A stretch of DNA of 64,000 nucleotides from Ixodes scapularis (GCF_016920785.2 NW_024609837.1:52380671-52444670), one strand, 5' to 3'; numbered from the stretch's first letter, positions 21,823 through 34,249 are shown. Numbers and translations: made by a program. Notes: generated by a model not told the origin, from the sequence alone.

Positions 21823-23560
21823 AACAAGAATCAGTTGCCCGTATTTCCGAGCTTACCAAGCCCTACGACGTGCACTCACTCCGCGTGTTTTTCGACCTTG
21901 TATCACCTTTCAATTCGTTCATCCTGGACTATGCTACGAAAGGCCGCTACCTGACCAAGTTCGACTGGACCCAGGACTGCGAAGAGGTGTATCAAGACCT
22001 TGTCAGCAAGCATCCTCTTATCCGACCCTGTGCTGCACTTGCCAGATTTCAACATACCGTTCGAGTTCAATACAGATGCTTCACACTACGCAACAGGTGC
22101 AGTGCTCTACCAACGTGACATTAAGAAACCGGCTTCCCAACAGCTACATGTCGTGGGATACCGCAGTTCAACTTTCACGAAGACTGAAGTGAACTACGCC
22201 ACCACAAAGAAAGAAGCCCTGGCGGTGCTGAAGGCGGTTAGATATTTTCGTTCCTACCTGGAAGGTTCAAAATTCAAACTCTTTACTGATCATGAAGCAT
22301 TCACCAGTCCAATCAAAATGACTGAGCCAAAGGGAAAATAGCTCGCTGGATCAATGAGCTGCAGAAGTTTTATATTGAAGTAAGTCATCCTCCAGGTGCT
22401 TCCTTAAAAGACGCCGTCGCGATATCACGACTTCTGCTAACGTCCTCTGTAACGTCCACCCGAAATAGTGAATTCGTCAAAACTCTGGGAAAAAACAAAA
22501 CAGCTAGAACTTGACACAAAAGGAAAGTCTTATGTTCCATTCACAATGGTTTTTCATATTCTAGAATTGTACCACACAAGCCTAGAGTCAGGTGGTCATG
22601 ACGGGTTCTGGCGGACGTATATGAAGCTGACCAAACGGTTCACGTGGCCTTACAGGAAAGATGACACAAGACTCTGCATCAAGTCCTGCCACGAGTGCCC
22701 AATGTACAAAGTTAAATACAGACAACCTACAGATCAAATTACGCGACCTCAACACGCCAAGACACCTTTTGAAGTGCTTCACCTTGACTTTGCAGAGATA
22801 AAAAAACAAAGAGCGAAGGTGTGAAGGACGCGCAAGAATTTCTACTGTGTATCGACGAGTGCACTCGAATGGTGGCAGCAAAATCTGCCAGGGAAGACGC
22901 TGACAGCGTGATCTCTTTGGTGAACAGAGAAGTGTATCACATCGTAAAGGTTGTCGTTGCGGACAATGGACCAGCCTTTCGCAGCCGCAAACTAAAAGGA
23001 TGGGCAGAAGACCGCGGGATAGCCCTGTGGTTCACGGCACCTTACCGTCCCTCGGTAAATGGGCTGGCGGAGCGCGCCATCCGAGACATCAAACAATGTA
23101 TGAACATGTACTCCAACTTTCCAGGTGGCTGGAAATGTTCGCTTGAGGCTGGTGTAGCATATCATAATTCGTCCTACACGGCAGGGTTGGGATGCAGTCC
23201 TTTCTTCGTGATCTCGGGAAAAGCTCCGCTGCTGCCTGCTGACAGCCTGCTTGGGATTGAAAGGGCGAAAAGATACATAGGAACGCAGAAAGACCGATGC
23301 TCAGCAGGAAAACTATCGGTACCAGATGAAACGGCATTTCGATAAGCGTCACAATACTGAGCATCGAAAGCTACGGGTGGGTGACTTTGTCTTGGTCTCG
23401 AAAGGCCTGCCAAAATCTGCTTCACAGTTCAAGGTGCCTTACAAAGTTACCAAAACCACAGTGCAACAAGGGCTTCTCACACCGGTGTGATACACTGGAC
23501 CGAACAACACAGTAGAAATAGCGACGATTACCAATATCTTTAAATATCATTCCAGGAGAA
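21819..23560 (+). pseudogene. Gypsy RNase H and integrase, broken
   Basis: IPFEFNTDASHYATGAVLYQ (about 22035-22100) and NYATTKKEALAVLKAVRYF are RNase H motifs. LYHTSLESGGHDGFWRTYMK followed by IKSCHECPMYK (22568-22715) is the integrase HHCC finger. LHLDFAEIKK, VVVADNGPAFRSRKLKGW (about 22955) and GLAERAIRDIK (23060) carry the D, D and E catalytic residues. RVGDFVLVSKGLP near 23375 is the integrase C-terminal tail. A break at about 22803-22820 and further stops downstream separate the parts. Confidence 0.85.
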
Positions 23561-23652
23561 ATGAATTCACAAACCGCGTTAAGCGAAGAAGACAAAAAAA
23601 GGAAGACAAAGCAGCGCGAAATTTCTAGAGGGGGGGGGGGGGGGCGATAAAA

Positions 23653-23910
23653 CATGAAAGCCGCATCCAACTCCCAGTAACGCCGAATTAGAGCGCAGCT
23701 GTTGAGGAGGTGGATGGAAGGGTTCTGAGGGATAGGTGACTCCTTGAGGTAACGTGACCTCGGGGGGGGGGGGGGGGGGGGTCACGTGACTTGGGGGGTA
23801 ACGTGACCTGGGGGGGTCACGTGATCTGGGGGGTCACGTGACCTGGGTTACGCCGACGGCGACGCCGACGCCACTCAAGCCGGAAACGGGCGCCTGAGAG
23901 CTGCGCCCTA
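23653..23910 (-). repeat. GCGCAGCTC modular repeat, copy 3, inserted in a Gypsy 3' LTR
   Basis: The element lies in reverse orientation. At its right end GGCGCCTGAGAGCTGCGCCC is the complement of the family 5' end; at its left end AACGCCGAATTAGAGCGCAG is the complement of the 3' end. The core holds GTCACGTGAC-type palindromes (about 23800-23850) and an 18-G run. Comparison with the uninterrupted 5' LTR (19900-19920) places the insertion between GCGATAAAA and GAAAGAGAAG, with an apparent short A-run duplication. This copy therefore defines the family boundaries best. Confidence 0.75.
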
Positions 23911-23980
23911 AAAGAAAGAGAAGAACGTCGGGGATTAAGATGGCAATAGATACGTTTTGACTTTTCTTTGGAATGTTACA

Positions 23981-26089
23981 ATAGTCAAACGAAATAAGTT
24001 AGTAATACCTCCGCGTATCGATCATTTAATAATTTTACAGACGAGTATTTGATGTTCTGCGATTATTTCAAAGCCTTTTGTTGCATATACCATCTTGAAT
24101 GCGATGCATTTTAATCAAGGACCTAGCTTGATTTCCTATTTTTGCAAAGGTGATGGAAGATGCATTTTTAGCTATTAGTATTTGAGCAGTAAGAAGATTC
24201 TTCCCAGATAAGCATCGATGAAAGAGATGTAAGCACTTTGGGAATAATGATTTTCTGTAACTCCTAAAGCGCAGTTTCCACATATTTCGCCCCATTAACC
24301 AAGATCAGTTTCCATTATTTAAGGAAGGTTTCAAGCGATCTCTTTTTGAGACAAAATAACATAAGGTGCACTCACCATATCCATCTTTCACAACAAACTC
24401 GTCGTTGAGTTTTTTTCTAAAAAAAATAAAGACTATAAATTCCGGTGTGCGAAAAATAGAAAAATAATCAAAACGTTTTTTTTTTTTTGCTTACTTTGTT
24501 ACGAGGCAGATAATATCAGAATGGGCCTTGTCGCTAAAATAATCAGCCAGTGTAGATATTACTCCATCCGGCCGAAGAGAGGGTTCTTTATATGGGCTTA
24601 ACCTTGATTTTAGTTCATCCTGGTCCGCCTAAACGTTGTTAATAGAAATTCGTATTTTAGATGCCTGCATACATTTTTTACAGCATTATCTAGAAACAAC
24701 AAATTATGGTCAAACATATCACTTACAAACTACTATATACATAATCCGCTTTTTTTGTCTAAATTTTAATGTTTGTTTTCATAAATAGTATCTTTTGCAG
24801 TTTAACATTTCACTCACGTAGCAGTCTTGAGCAATACGCTCTATGAACCCAGCCTCTTGGTGCGACAAAATATTATGTTGATGCATTGGTTAGACTCATT
24901 GAGAAAACGCTATTTTAGACTATTAAAAACAATGATTTTTTTGCTTGTTTGCTGTCAGCTAGTGACGATGAAATGAGATGAATACTTTTACGAGCATTTC
25001 GACGTACTTAATAAAATAATAAGAGCAAATCACAAGAAATGGGATATTTCTACGTGTCTGTCGTTGCTCTGTTTTTACGCATTGCATTAATTTCTTCAAA
25101 AAATATATTAGCTCATCAAATGTACCTTTGTTATTAAAACCTTAGAGCAGGAAGGGACAGTTTTAACGACACTTAGATTTCATTCATTCATTTACATTTA
25201 CTCCTTCATTCATTTCTTTATTGCTTTGTGCGCATGAACAGCTGATGCCTTGGTAATGACGCACAGTGAGAATGCCAATTAGACAAACTTAAATGCTAAA
25301 ACTTAGTTAAAAATTAATTTTTTCGTGCACAAACTGCCAGCCACAGCGGACGACAAATATTGCAAAAAAACAAAACAAAACAAAACAACTAATTCGCAAA
25401 GTCTTTAACATTAGTTTAGTCACAAAACTTTCAAGTTAGTGCAGTTTCGTGGCCAACACCCACGGCAAGTTTTATGTTGCAGATACAACGATCCCATACC
25501 TGTTTTTAAAAGGTTTCGTCCTTCTCGTAAGCAAATCAGTGCTAGAGCATTTCGAGTTTTTCCGTCAAGAAACCGAAACACAATGCTTGAGACGCTCAGG
25601 AAATCACGTGCAAAAGAAACTTCCGCTGGTGACGTGTAGAAACGTCACCAAATCTACGGTGCAAAGTGAAAACCGCCAGCGTAATTTTACCGTCAACCTC
25701 GGCACGCGGCAGGCGCTTGTTTTTGCAGCGCCATTTGGTAAAAACAAATTCTTGGAGGACAGTTAAGCTTCGCTTAAGAGTGGAACGCGATAGTCTTAAC
25801 TGGCCCCGTTCACGTCACCTTCTCATTAGGGGTGCAAGCGTAGCTCACGAAGTCTAGTCAATAGGGTGTCTCGCTCGGAACCGAGCCGTGGTGGGTTCAA
25901 ATTTTTCTTTAAGGTAAATTAAATGAATTACTTCTTAAAGTGAAATCATTCGAGATCTGCGGTAGCAATAAAATCGCATTATATGTTATGCTTTAATCAC
26001 ATTAATTCCGCGCGTGACGTCACGTGCCACGTGAGCGTTGTGGGTTGTTCGAAATTCCAGCTAGAGGTATGTGATTGTGACGTCATAAC
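23981..26089. other. AT-rich non-coding DNA
   Basis: No exon or domain is recognised. Bases 25440-25860 include open frames without motifs. Bases 25835-25905 contain CGTAGCTCACGAAG and, about 55 bp later, GGTGGGTTCAAAT, a spacing reminiscent of polymerase III A and B boxes; a decayed tRNA-derived SINE is possible but weak. Runs of AAAACAAAACAAAACAA occur near 25370. Confidence 0.4.
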
Positions 26090-26244
26090 TGTGGTGTCTG
26101 GAGACCCGGAATGGAACGACCACACTTGAGCACAGCTGCCACGAGACTCTATCTTTAATCTTTTTGGTAAAGAAGATGAAGTAGAAAGGAAAAGGACAAA
26201 AGAAGACGAAGTGACCGGAAAGTAATTAGCTAGAAGATACAACA
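26090..26244 (-). repeat. Gypsy 3' LTR
   Basis: The plus-strand sequence runs from TGTGGTGTCTGGAGACCCGG to AGATACAACA (155 bp); read in element orientation it is TGTTGTATCT...GACACCACA with TG/CA ends. It matches 30712-30867 except for two substitutions and one length change in a T-run. The polypurine tract lies immediately beyond 26244. Confidence 0.93.
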
Positions 26245-26407
26245 TTTTCCCCCCTCCCATTTTAAGAAAGTAACTAAAAGACAAAGCCTAAAGAAAGTAA
26301 TTAAAGGGGTAAAAATAAAGAGGAAGTATAAGAGAAAGATTCACAGAGAAAATCGAAAATAAATCAAAGAGAAATAGAAATGTTCATATACAAAGTCCAA
26401 AAGTTAT

Positions 26408-28370
26408 TCATCTTGAGACATAGTCCCCAAACCGCACAGGCGGTCGTCGTTCCCGCCGTGGTCGATCTGGCCACGGCACATCTCCCGCTGGACCTGGTGG
26501 AGGTACCGATAGAGGTCGGTTCCCAGTTGGCGATGACGGCTGAGAAGCTGACCTGGTCAGTTGTCCGTATGGCGTTGGGGAACCAGCTGATGTCCGTGGC
26601 GTCTGCTGGTCATGCTGGCTCCGCCAGCCCAATGGTGCAGACGGTGGTTGCCACTGGTGATGGTCAGCTGACCTTTGACTAAACTTCCCTGTTGGTACCG
26701 GGTTTCTGAGGTCCAAACCAGAGGAAGCCGGTCCTGGAACTGCCGCTAGCTTAGAGGCATTCCATATTCTGCCATCTTCCAGCCGAAATGTCCAGCGGCC
26801 CACACGCTCGACAATCCGGGAGGGACTGCTAAAGGCAGAGGATCCTTTCGGAACAGATCCGGGCTTCTTCACTCGGACCAGCTGTCCGACCTTGAACTTC
26901 GGTGTTCTAGCTGCTCGCCTTCTGTCGGTGTAGGCTTTGGTCTTGTCTTGTTGTTGTCGAACACGTCGACGAAGTCGCTGCACTTCCTCGAAAGGGTTAC
27001 GAAGAAACTCTGACGATGAGAGTCCTAGAATGTTCAATCGCGTTCGGGGTTTGCGACCATGAAGTAGCAGAGCAGGAGATAGCCCTGTTGTCGTATGAGG
27101 TGTGCATCTGTATATGCCCAGGTAATCAACTACAGCAGATTTTATCTGCCGTTTCTCCCTCGATGCACACTGGATGAAACCCTTGAGTGTTCTATTAAAA
27201 CGCTCAATTTGCCCGTTGGCTTGCGGGTAGTAGACCGAAATCAGATGATGTTTGACTCCACGAGAACCTAAGAAGTCTTTGAATTGTAGAGAAATGAATT
27301 GGGGACCGTTGTCGGCCACTAGGCTCTCTGGTAAACCTTCTCTGGAGAATACCAGATGCAAAAATTCTGTTACCCTTGAGGTGGTGACATCTGCACAAAA
27401 CTGTACTTCTGGCCACTTCGAAAAATAATCAACCAGGGTTATGGCGTAGCGGCATGATGGTTCGGCACGCTCAAAAGGGCCCACGATGTCAATTCCTACC
27501 TTCGACCACGGTCGCTCAGGGAAAGGTACTGGTTGAAGCGGAGTGGAAAAGGTCTTTGCACTTTTGTCGGCCGCTTGGCAGATGTCACAAGCATGAATGA
27601 CGTTCTCCACTTGAGCGTTCATTTTCGGCCACCAGTAGAGCTCTCGGAGCCTCGTACGGGTTTTGACGATCCCGGTGTGCCCCTCGTGCGCCTTGGCGAT
27701 GAGAATGCCCTGCAGCTCTTGAGGGATCACGAACCGCTCATCCCTTAAAAGAATGCCATCATCCACGGCGAGGTCATCTTTAAGGTCATAGAAAGGGATG
27801 AGTTCGGAAGACAAGTTCCGTCTTGAAGGCCACGCAGATGTGACGTATGTCATGGCAGCAGACAAGACCGAGTCATTGGCCGTAGCTTCTTGTAGTTGCA
27901 GCTTGGTGATGCATTCGTTCTGCAATGCAATGAAGGAAATTATTTCCTCGTCAAATTTGGTACCGCCTTCATCCTCAGGCTGAGGGAGGCGCGAAAGCGC
28001 GTCGGCGACCTGATTTTCCGCTCCGCGTTGAAACTCGACTTGAAAGTTGTAGCAGAGGAGACGGGTCGACCATCTCGTAATTCGGAGGGGTCGATGGCCT
28101 GTACCCCGTGTTGCTAGCAGCGTCATTAAGGCTTGATGGTCCGTCCGAAGGGTGAAACGGCGGCCCCACAGGTAGTTGTGCCAACGCTCACATGCCCACA
28201 GGCATGCCAATGCTTCTCTTTCACCCACCGAATACTTTCTCTCCGCTGCTGTTAGTGTGCGAGAGGCGAAAGCGATGGTCTGAACTTCATTTCCATTGCG
28301 CTGCTGGAGCACGGCACCGAGCCCGTATCCAGACGCATCGGTGGATACGATTGTGGGAAAACTTCGCATC
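26408..28370 (-). pseudogene. Gypsy RNase H-integrase ORF (N-terminally truncated pol)
   Basis: The open frame continues to the stop at 26408. It begins with the RNase H domain, FPTIVSTDASGYGLGAVLQQ and RKYSVGEREALACLWACERW. The integrase finger follows (HEGHTGIVKTRTRLRELYWW, then HACDICQ), then the catalytic core GIDIVGPFERAEP, ESLVADNGPQFISLQFKDFL and YYPQANGQIERFNRTLKGFI with all D, D and E residues visible, and a C-terminal domain with FKVGQLVRVKKPGSVPKG. The Pro/Ser/Arg-rich tail ends FGDYVSR. The reading frame is open, but its true N-terminus was lost in the upstream deletion; the Met at 28432 lies in out-of-frame sequence. Confidence 0.9.
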
Positions 28371-30693
28371 CTTCTAGAATCGTTGCCATCATCTGCTGGA
28401 AGGTAGCTGGAGCAGAAGCGAGACCAAAACAAACTCTCTTGAAACGGAATAAGCCTTCGTGCGTTATAAACGCGGTTAAGTCTCGGCTGTCAGGGTGTAG
28501 TGTGACTTGATGGTAAGCTGACGCCAAGTCCAATTTAGAGAAACGTCTCGCGCCGTGCAGCGCATTAAGAAGCTCCTCAACATGAGGAAGAGGGTAACTG
28601 TCAATAACGACAGCCTTATTAGCTTCACGAAGGTCCACACACATCCGAATTGATCCATCTTTCTTCTGGACCACAACAATGGGTGACACCCATTCTGAGG
28701 CACTTATGCGCTCAATAACTCCCGCTGCCTCAAGGCGTTTGATTTCTTCAGTCACAGGCTTCCGCGCCATCAATGGAATGCGACGCATTTTATGCTGCAC
28801 GGGCTGCACTGATTTTCGGATCTTCACCTTGTGAGTGTAGTCCTTCACGTGACCCAGCTCGGGAGAGAAGAGGTGGCTGTATTCCTTCAAGGACGTTGGA
28901 AGGCCCGGTAATGCTAGTGGGAGTCTCGCCATGTTCTCACGACCTGGAGGATCAACTTGCGTCAGAAGTCCATGGGACGTAGCTGCAGATTCCTGGGGTT
29001 GAAGACAGGACATCCACGCAGCTTTGATGGAGTCCGACGACACATCTCGCTCTGAGGCCCGTGAAGGTACAGTTGTAGGCAGTGTCGTCCGCTCGTTTTG
29101 ATGTTCAGGAGCTCCTGTCGAGCTGTGACCCGAAGATGATGGGTCAAGAGGTACGGCACTCTCAGAGCTCTGTTCGGAGGCTTCTGTTAAGTCCTCAGTT
29201 TCCGTATAGAGACAGCTCATTGTTGATCCTTGAATCTGAAGATTCAGGGCTTTTACGGCATCCATTCCCAACAACGACGTGCCGGTATTCGCTACATAAA
29301 ACATAATCCTGGCTGAACGCTCCTTGAACGTGACTGTTGCGTTGAACGCTCCCAGGACTTCAATACGTTGCCGGGAGTAGTTGAGGAGAGTTACCGGCGG
29401 TGGAATAATCTTTGCGTCATTTCTGAAATACTTTTGAAAGACTTCCTTTTCGACGATGGACACTGACGAGCCGGTATCCAAGAGGAACGTAAGGGGTCTA
29501 CCGTAGACACTTACGTTAATGTAAATTCCCATCCGGGAAGTCGTAGCTACATGGCAAACCTGTGCCTCGTCATCCTCTTCGTCGGAAAAGATTTCGTGGA
29601 TTCGCACGTGACTTTGACGGTGGACAGGTCGGTGCCTGCTGCGGCACACGCGCTGGAAGTGTCCGATACGGCCGCAACCGTTGCAAGTCTTTCCTCGTGC
29701 TGGACACGTAACGTAGCTCTGACAGCGGTCCACCCCGAATCCACAATTTGCACATGATCGACCGTCGCGATAGGTTTCGCGCCGCTTAGGTGTTTGGGCT
29801 TGAAATGCTCGCCGCGGCTGTCCGAACGCAATGGATGGAGTCGATTGCTGGTCGTTGTACCTTGGAGCGCGATAGCCAGGTCTATTTTTGGCAAAAGGGA
29901 CGCACTCACGTGACTCTTGCTGAAATTGCGAGCTGTACCGGTCGCCGTGACGCGGTGGAAAGTTCTGCCCCACTAATTGACGGGAGGACGAAGCTCCACG
30001 TGAAGGTCGGTAGTCGACGGTCTCGGTGGCGTGCGTGACGTTGCATGCGAGTTGCTTTTCTGTAGTCACGGTTATCTCTTTGGCTTCGGCCTTGACTCTT
30101 TCGATGTTCAGGACGATTTTCACTACTTGCTCGAAGGGAAGGGTGCTATCCAGGAGCAGCCGTTCTCGAATTGTAGTCGATAGCACTCCAGCCGTGAACT
30201 GTTCCCGAATGTTTTCGTCCTGTTCAGACCCGAAGTTGGCCGGAACTGCCATGTCTCGAAGCGCGGTCAGGTAATCAGACAAGGACTCTCCAGGCTGTTG
30301 ATGGCGCCGACGGAAGCGGTGACGCTCCAGGCTGACGTCGCACGACCTCTTGAAGTGCGCGCTGAGGGCGTCGACAGCTTCTTGGTAGACATTCGTTGTC
30401 AGCGGTTCAGAAGTGGCAGCCGCTGACGTCGTTGCAGAAGTGGCTGCCGCTGACGTCGTTGCTGGCGACGGCACAGCGACAGCGCGGGAAGAAGGCAGGT
30501 TGTCAAAGACCCGCTGACCCTCTATTCCCAGACAGTGGCGGAGCATGTATCGGCGGCGTTCCACGGGCAGTGCATGGGCACCAGATGCACCCATGTAACA
30601 TTCAAACAGCGAAAGCCATCGCTCCCAGGGAATTTCCGGAGTCCCTGGTTTCTCCAAGAAGTCTGGAGGTGGCTTGAGTCCGAATCCCTCCAT
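28370..30693 (-). pseudogene. Gypsy gag-protease-RT ORF, RT truncated
   Basis: The start is taken at the Met at 30693 (MEGFGLKPPPDFLEKPGTPE), just after the LTR and primer-binding region; an upstream Met at 30747 lies within the LTR. Gag includes a capsid-like region (DALSAHFKRSCDVSLERHRF, QQPGESLSDYLTALRDMA) and a knuckle, CNGCGRIGHFQRVC (29646-29690). Protease has LTFLLDTGSSVSIVEKEVF (about 29440-29490), with DTG intact. RT has ISASEWVSPIVVVQKKDGSI, MCVDLREANK and KLDLASAYHQVTL, and stops being RT after FGLASAPATFQQMMATILEG. The frame then reads out of phase into RNase H sequence until 28252. Confidence 0.9.
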
Positions 30694-30711
30694 CCTCGTC
30701 GCCAGAAAGGA

Positions 30712-30867
30712 TGTGGTGTCTGGAGACCCGGAATGGAACGACCACACTTGAGCGCAGCTGCCACGAGACTCTATCTTTAATCTTTTTTGGTAAAGAAGAT
30801 GAAGTAGAAAGGAAAAGGACAGAAGAAGACGAAGTGACCGGAAAGTAATTAGCTAGAAGATACAACA
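30712..30867 (-). repeat. Gypsy 5' LTR
   Basis: This 156-bp repeat is nearly identical to 26090-26244 (G/A at GAGCGCAGCT against GAGCACAGCT, GACAG against GACAA, and one extra T). On the minus strand it precedes CATCCTTTCTGGCGACGAGG, the primer-binding region. Such short LTRs are usual in some arthropod Gypsy lineages. Confidence 0.93.
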
Positions 30868-30872
30868 ATAAC

Positions 30873-33354
30873 CCTACTGACCAATCAGGATTTTCCCGTC
30901 ACGCCACGGACGCCGGCTTTCCTGCGGAAGGAGCTCATTAAGGCAATCACGTTAAAAAGACTACTTCCTGCAATAAAATGATGCATATAATGTCTGAAAC
31001 TGTCGACCTTTTCATCTCAGTAGTTACCTGACTGGTGTACAGAGGGCGCTGACACACGCGGCGCCATAAGTAGGCTTCAATTTGGTTGGTTTAGGTTTCA
31101 GCGTGCTTGCGGCTGTTTGTGTGTTTTGTAGTTTTCGTTTAGTTTTGTGATATAAAAATATCCCTTGTTAAACAGAATAATGATACAGTGGTAATGGGCC
31201 ACCTTGAGAACTACGACGTAGTTACGAGCCTAAATTGTGAACGTTTTTACGAACACCTTCATCTAATCATCTTCTTCGTTCGGCCAGGTTCGGCGGCGAA
31301 ACGATTGAAATGATGCCGGGAGAGGATTACGAATGTCTAGTGCCGCACGGGACGTACCCGCTCATATTAGTTTCCATAAAAATAAACCAATGAAGAGGCT
31401 AATGCATGGAGGCACAGTAAAAAAGTAGGTGGATGACCTGACTAACAATAGGCTGAATCGCAGAAAACAGATGAACTTGCAAGTTTACTACTTATTGTCC
31501 GGTTTATGAAGACACCAACGTTTTGTGAAAATTGCCGATAAGGAAACCCCCTGTAATGACGCACTGAATGCAATAAAGAAGCGATATTGTCTCCGTCGGT
31601 TTCTTTAAAAAAATTAAATACTGGAGAAATGTTTTGATCGTCCATCCTAGGCCGTGTAAGAAATTGTTTTAAACTATCAGCCCTGCCAAAGTATTCATTC
31701 GCAGCATTTCAGAATGTTGTTCTTAGCAAACGTTTTGCTGTACGAATATTTTCTTACAACGTATCGAAAGAATGAGGTAAGGGACAAACCCGTCAAATGA
31801 AGTATCACGTTTGTCTCCTTTATACACGGCTTGCACATTACGTCATCCAAAGAGCGCTCTACTATGGCCACCAGAGAGCAGGTGAAGTAGGAGCTTTCCT
31901 TTTACCAGGACCTCTTTTGCGTCTTCCAGACTTGCCCAGATATCGCTATTTTCCTCCCAGAAGATTAGAAAAGATCGTCCCGCCACTCAAGGTTCCTACC
32001 CCTCCAAAAGCAGCCCCCCTCTCTCACTTTTTCATGGTGACCGAAAGCACGCGATGTGTCGCCAGTGTAAGCCATGTATACTCTGCGAAATAAAATAATT
32101 GGCGCAAGAGAATGGACCAGCTCCAGCAAGCTTGGCTCAAGTGAAATTCCATGCACCACTTCATGAATTTGGGTAGACAGATATTTTTTATTATTTTTTT
32201 TAACAGATTCATTTTATAGTTTCAGCGACATCGAGAGTAAATTGTACATCGACAGGGCTGCGCTGTAGCGATTTTTATGCAGACGATTTTTTTTTTCGGT
32301 GTTCCGTGCCTCAGGCGATTTTGTTAGGCACTCACAACACAATACTGCCAATTAATTGAATTGAATATTTTAAGAAGATTGAAGGAATGCAAACATGGGA
32401 CCGAGCACTATAAAAATTCACGGGGGCTCTTATGTTATCCCTTAGACGATTTGAAGGCGAAAACCCAAGTGCCGATGCATTAAAGACAAACACATGATTT
32501 ACTCGCTGAGCCATTCCTCTTAATGTGCTGAGTCATCCTTCTCAATGTTCTGAGTCATCATTATTAATGTGTTGAGTCATCATCTTAATTTGCATAGCCG
32601 TCCACTGAGCGGTCCCGTAAACGTTTTCGTACATTTTGTGTCGCCAACGTGTTTTCGCTCAAGGACTTTGAAGGTCGACTGAACGATGAGACATATAAGG
32701 ATTTCGCCCTTAATAGTTTATTTAAATTATTCAATAAACAGATAAAGCAATCGTTTCAACCGAAAACATTATTCTCCCATATAATCAAAAAACAACTGTT
32801 TTGGACGTGTTATGAAGGCAAAGCACCATACTAATAAAAAAAACACATAGTGACGCTTTGTGTTGACCATGTTTGTCTTGTTCTTTGAGATTATAAACGC
32901 GTCATCATACATATACCTTGCGCTTCTCGTTGCGCCACTGTCCCTTATGAACATTTGGGCTGTCATAAATAATTGGCCTCTCAACTCTCTTGCGTCTTAG
33001 TGTCCTCTACATACTCAAATTGCGCCAGTGCTAACGCTGATTCCTTTCCTCACACGTGTGCGGTACGCCGGCAGTGCAAATAGTCGAAAAGTATTATAAA
33101 ATCAAGTGCAGAATTTCTGCCAATAAAGATGGAACGGTGTTAGGTATAGTGAAAAAAGGTCTCGGATGATTTATCGCAAAGCAAGGCAAAAATTTGCGGT
33201 AAAACGTGACGAAAAACACGGATACAGTGCCTTCGCCAAGGCGCGTAGGGGAGAAAGAAGCGACGAGTTGAGGCCGCCTAATGGCGGCTGTGTCACGTGA
33301 TTCCAAGATGGCAAGCCCCATGCGACAAAGGGTGAAAAGGTCTCATCTATGAAA
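30873..33354. other. non-coding DNA, probably intron of gene B
   Basis: A plus-strand open frame of 98 codons at 31797-32093 is Pro/Leu/Arg-rich without a known motif and is not supported. TGCTGAGTCATC-type words repeat three or four times at about 32520-32585 (a small degenerate tandem repeat). Nothing else was recognised. Confidence 0.4.
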
Positions 33355-33514
33355 TAGGGTTGCGCGAATAGTGGTTCGAATCGGATAGCGCTGCGTCGTT
33401 CATAGCCTTAACAAGGCAAGGGATCGAAAGCCAAGACGGCCGGTTCTTTCAACAGTACATAAGTTACGGATGACGCTACGCTATTCGATTCGAACCAATA
33501 TCTGCACACCCTTA
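33355..33514. repeat. hAT-like MITE with TTCGAAT termini
   Basis: The left terminus TAGGGTTGCGCGAATAGTGG, continuing TTCGAATCGGATAGCG, is matched by the reverse complement of the right end, TAAGGGTGTGCAGATATTGG then TTCGAATCGAATAGCG. Arms are about 47 bp. TA(G/A)GGGTGYGC..AT ends resemble a widespread arthropod hAT MITE type. No clear target duplication was found. Confidence 0.6.
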
Positions 33515-34249
33515 TTATCAAGGGTATAAAAAGTAGGGATCACTGAAGACAGCTGTTTCTTTTCTTTCACAGAGTGACGTCGCAACGGGACGCACCTGTC
33601 GCGCGCCGAGGTCGAAGGTAAAACTACGTAGTCGGTTAAAACTATGCTCCATAGGATGGGTGACGTTTCCTTTACACGTGATTTACTGGGCTTTTCATGA
33701 ATTGTGTTTCAAGTTTTTGCAGAGAAAAACAAACCTAAGAATATTTTCGCCGCTGCAGTGCTCACATTAACTTTTCCTCCGTTTTAAATACATATATGGG
33801 ATCGTTGAACCCTTAGGATCAAGCTTACTACGGGTGTTGGCCACCAAATAGCAATAATTAAAATGTTACATAGGAATTATTGGTTGATTAGTTAGCTAAC
33901 TAGTATGATTTTTGTAATCCCTGGCGTACGCCTTGGCTTGCAGTTTGTTTCCGAATATGTTTCCTTTCACTCCAACAATATATTTTGGGGGATTTTTAAA
34001 TTTTCGCTTAAACAGCCGTTATGCACTGAGATCACGCGTACGCTCGACCCTGCGAAATAACACATTAAAAAGCTGTTATTCATAAGTAGTAGGTACAACC
34101 TTTCTTGATAACGAAACAGTGGTAGTTTTAAAGGAATTAAGAGCCAAGGGTTTTCTACAACATCAATCATGCACTAATTTAGCATCGTTCATCCGTATTT
34201 CAAAGTTCCTCATTGATAAAATCTGCCAAAAGAGTTTGCTATCATTTGC
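33515..34249. other. non-coding DNA, probably intron
   Basis: GTGTTATTTCGCAG near 34040 on the minus strand looks like a splice acceptor, but the following open frame has no matching GT donor, so I do not call an exon. Nothing else was found. Confidence 0.35.

Larger units (their letters stand above)
19845..23980 (+). mobile_element. decayed Gypsy-type LTR retrotransposon
   Basis: The element has a short 5' LTR (about 19845-19978) with AAGCAGAGCGAAATCTCTAG, a G-run and GACGTCGGGGACTAAGATGG, ending GGAACGTTACA. TTTGGCGCAGCCGACAGGAT, a typical Gypsy primer-binding region, follows. Gag, protease, RT, RNase H and integrase remnants come next in order. The 3' LTR (about 23585-23972) has the same words but is split by a modular repeat at 23653-23910. 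Stops and shifts in every domain make it dead. Exact LTR starts and the target duplication could not be fixed. Confidence 0.85.
26090..30867 (-). mobile_element. young Gypsy-type LTR retrotransposon with internal deletion
   Basis: Both LTRs are present, and the 5-mer ATAAC occurs on both sides (26085-26089 and 30868-30872) as a perfect target duplication. On the minus strand the order is 5' LTR, GGCGACGAGGATGG primer-binding region, gag, protease, RT, RNase H, integrase, a G/A polypurine tract (GGGAGGGGGGAAAA) and the 3' LTR. The LTRs differ at only about three positions in 156, so the insertion is recent. A deletion near 28370 removes the RT catalytic loop, so it cannot move on its own, though its ends could be used in trans. 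Confidence 0.93.

Noticed and set aside
25835..25905. tRNA-like A and B box spacing
   Set aside because: The B box is degenerate (GGTTCAAAT), no cloverleaf could be drawn convincingly, so no tRNA gene is called.
31797..32093. 98-codon plus-strand frame, Pro/Leu-rich
   Set aside because: No motif, no splice context, and the opposite strand is also partly open.
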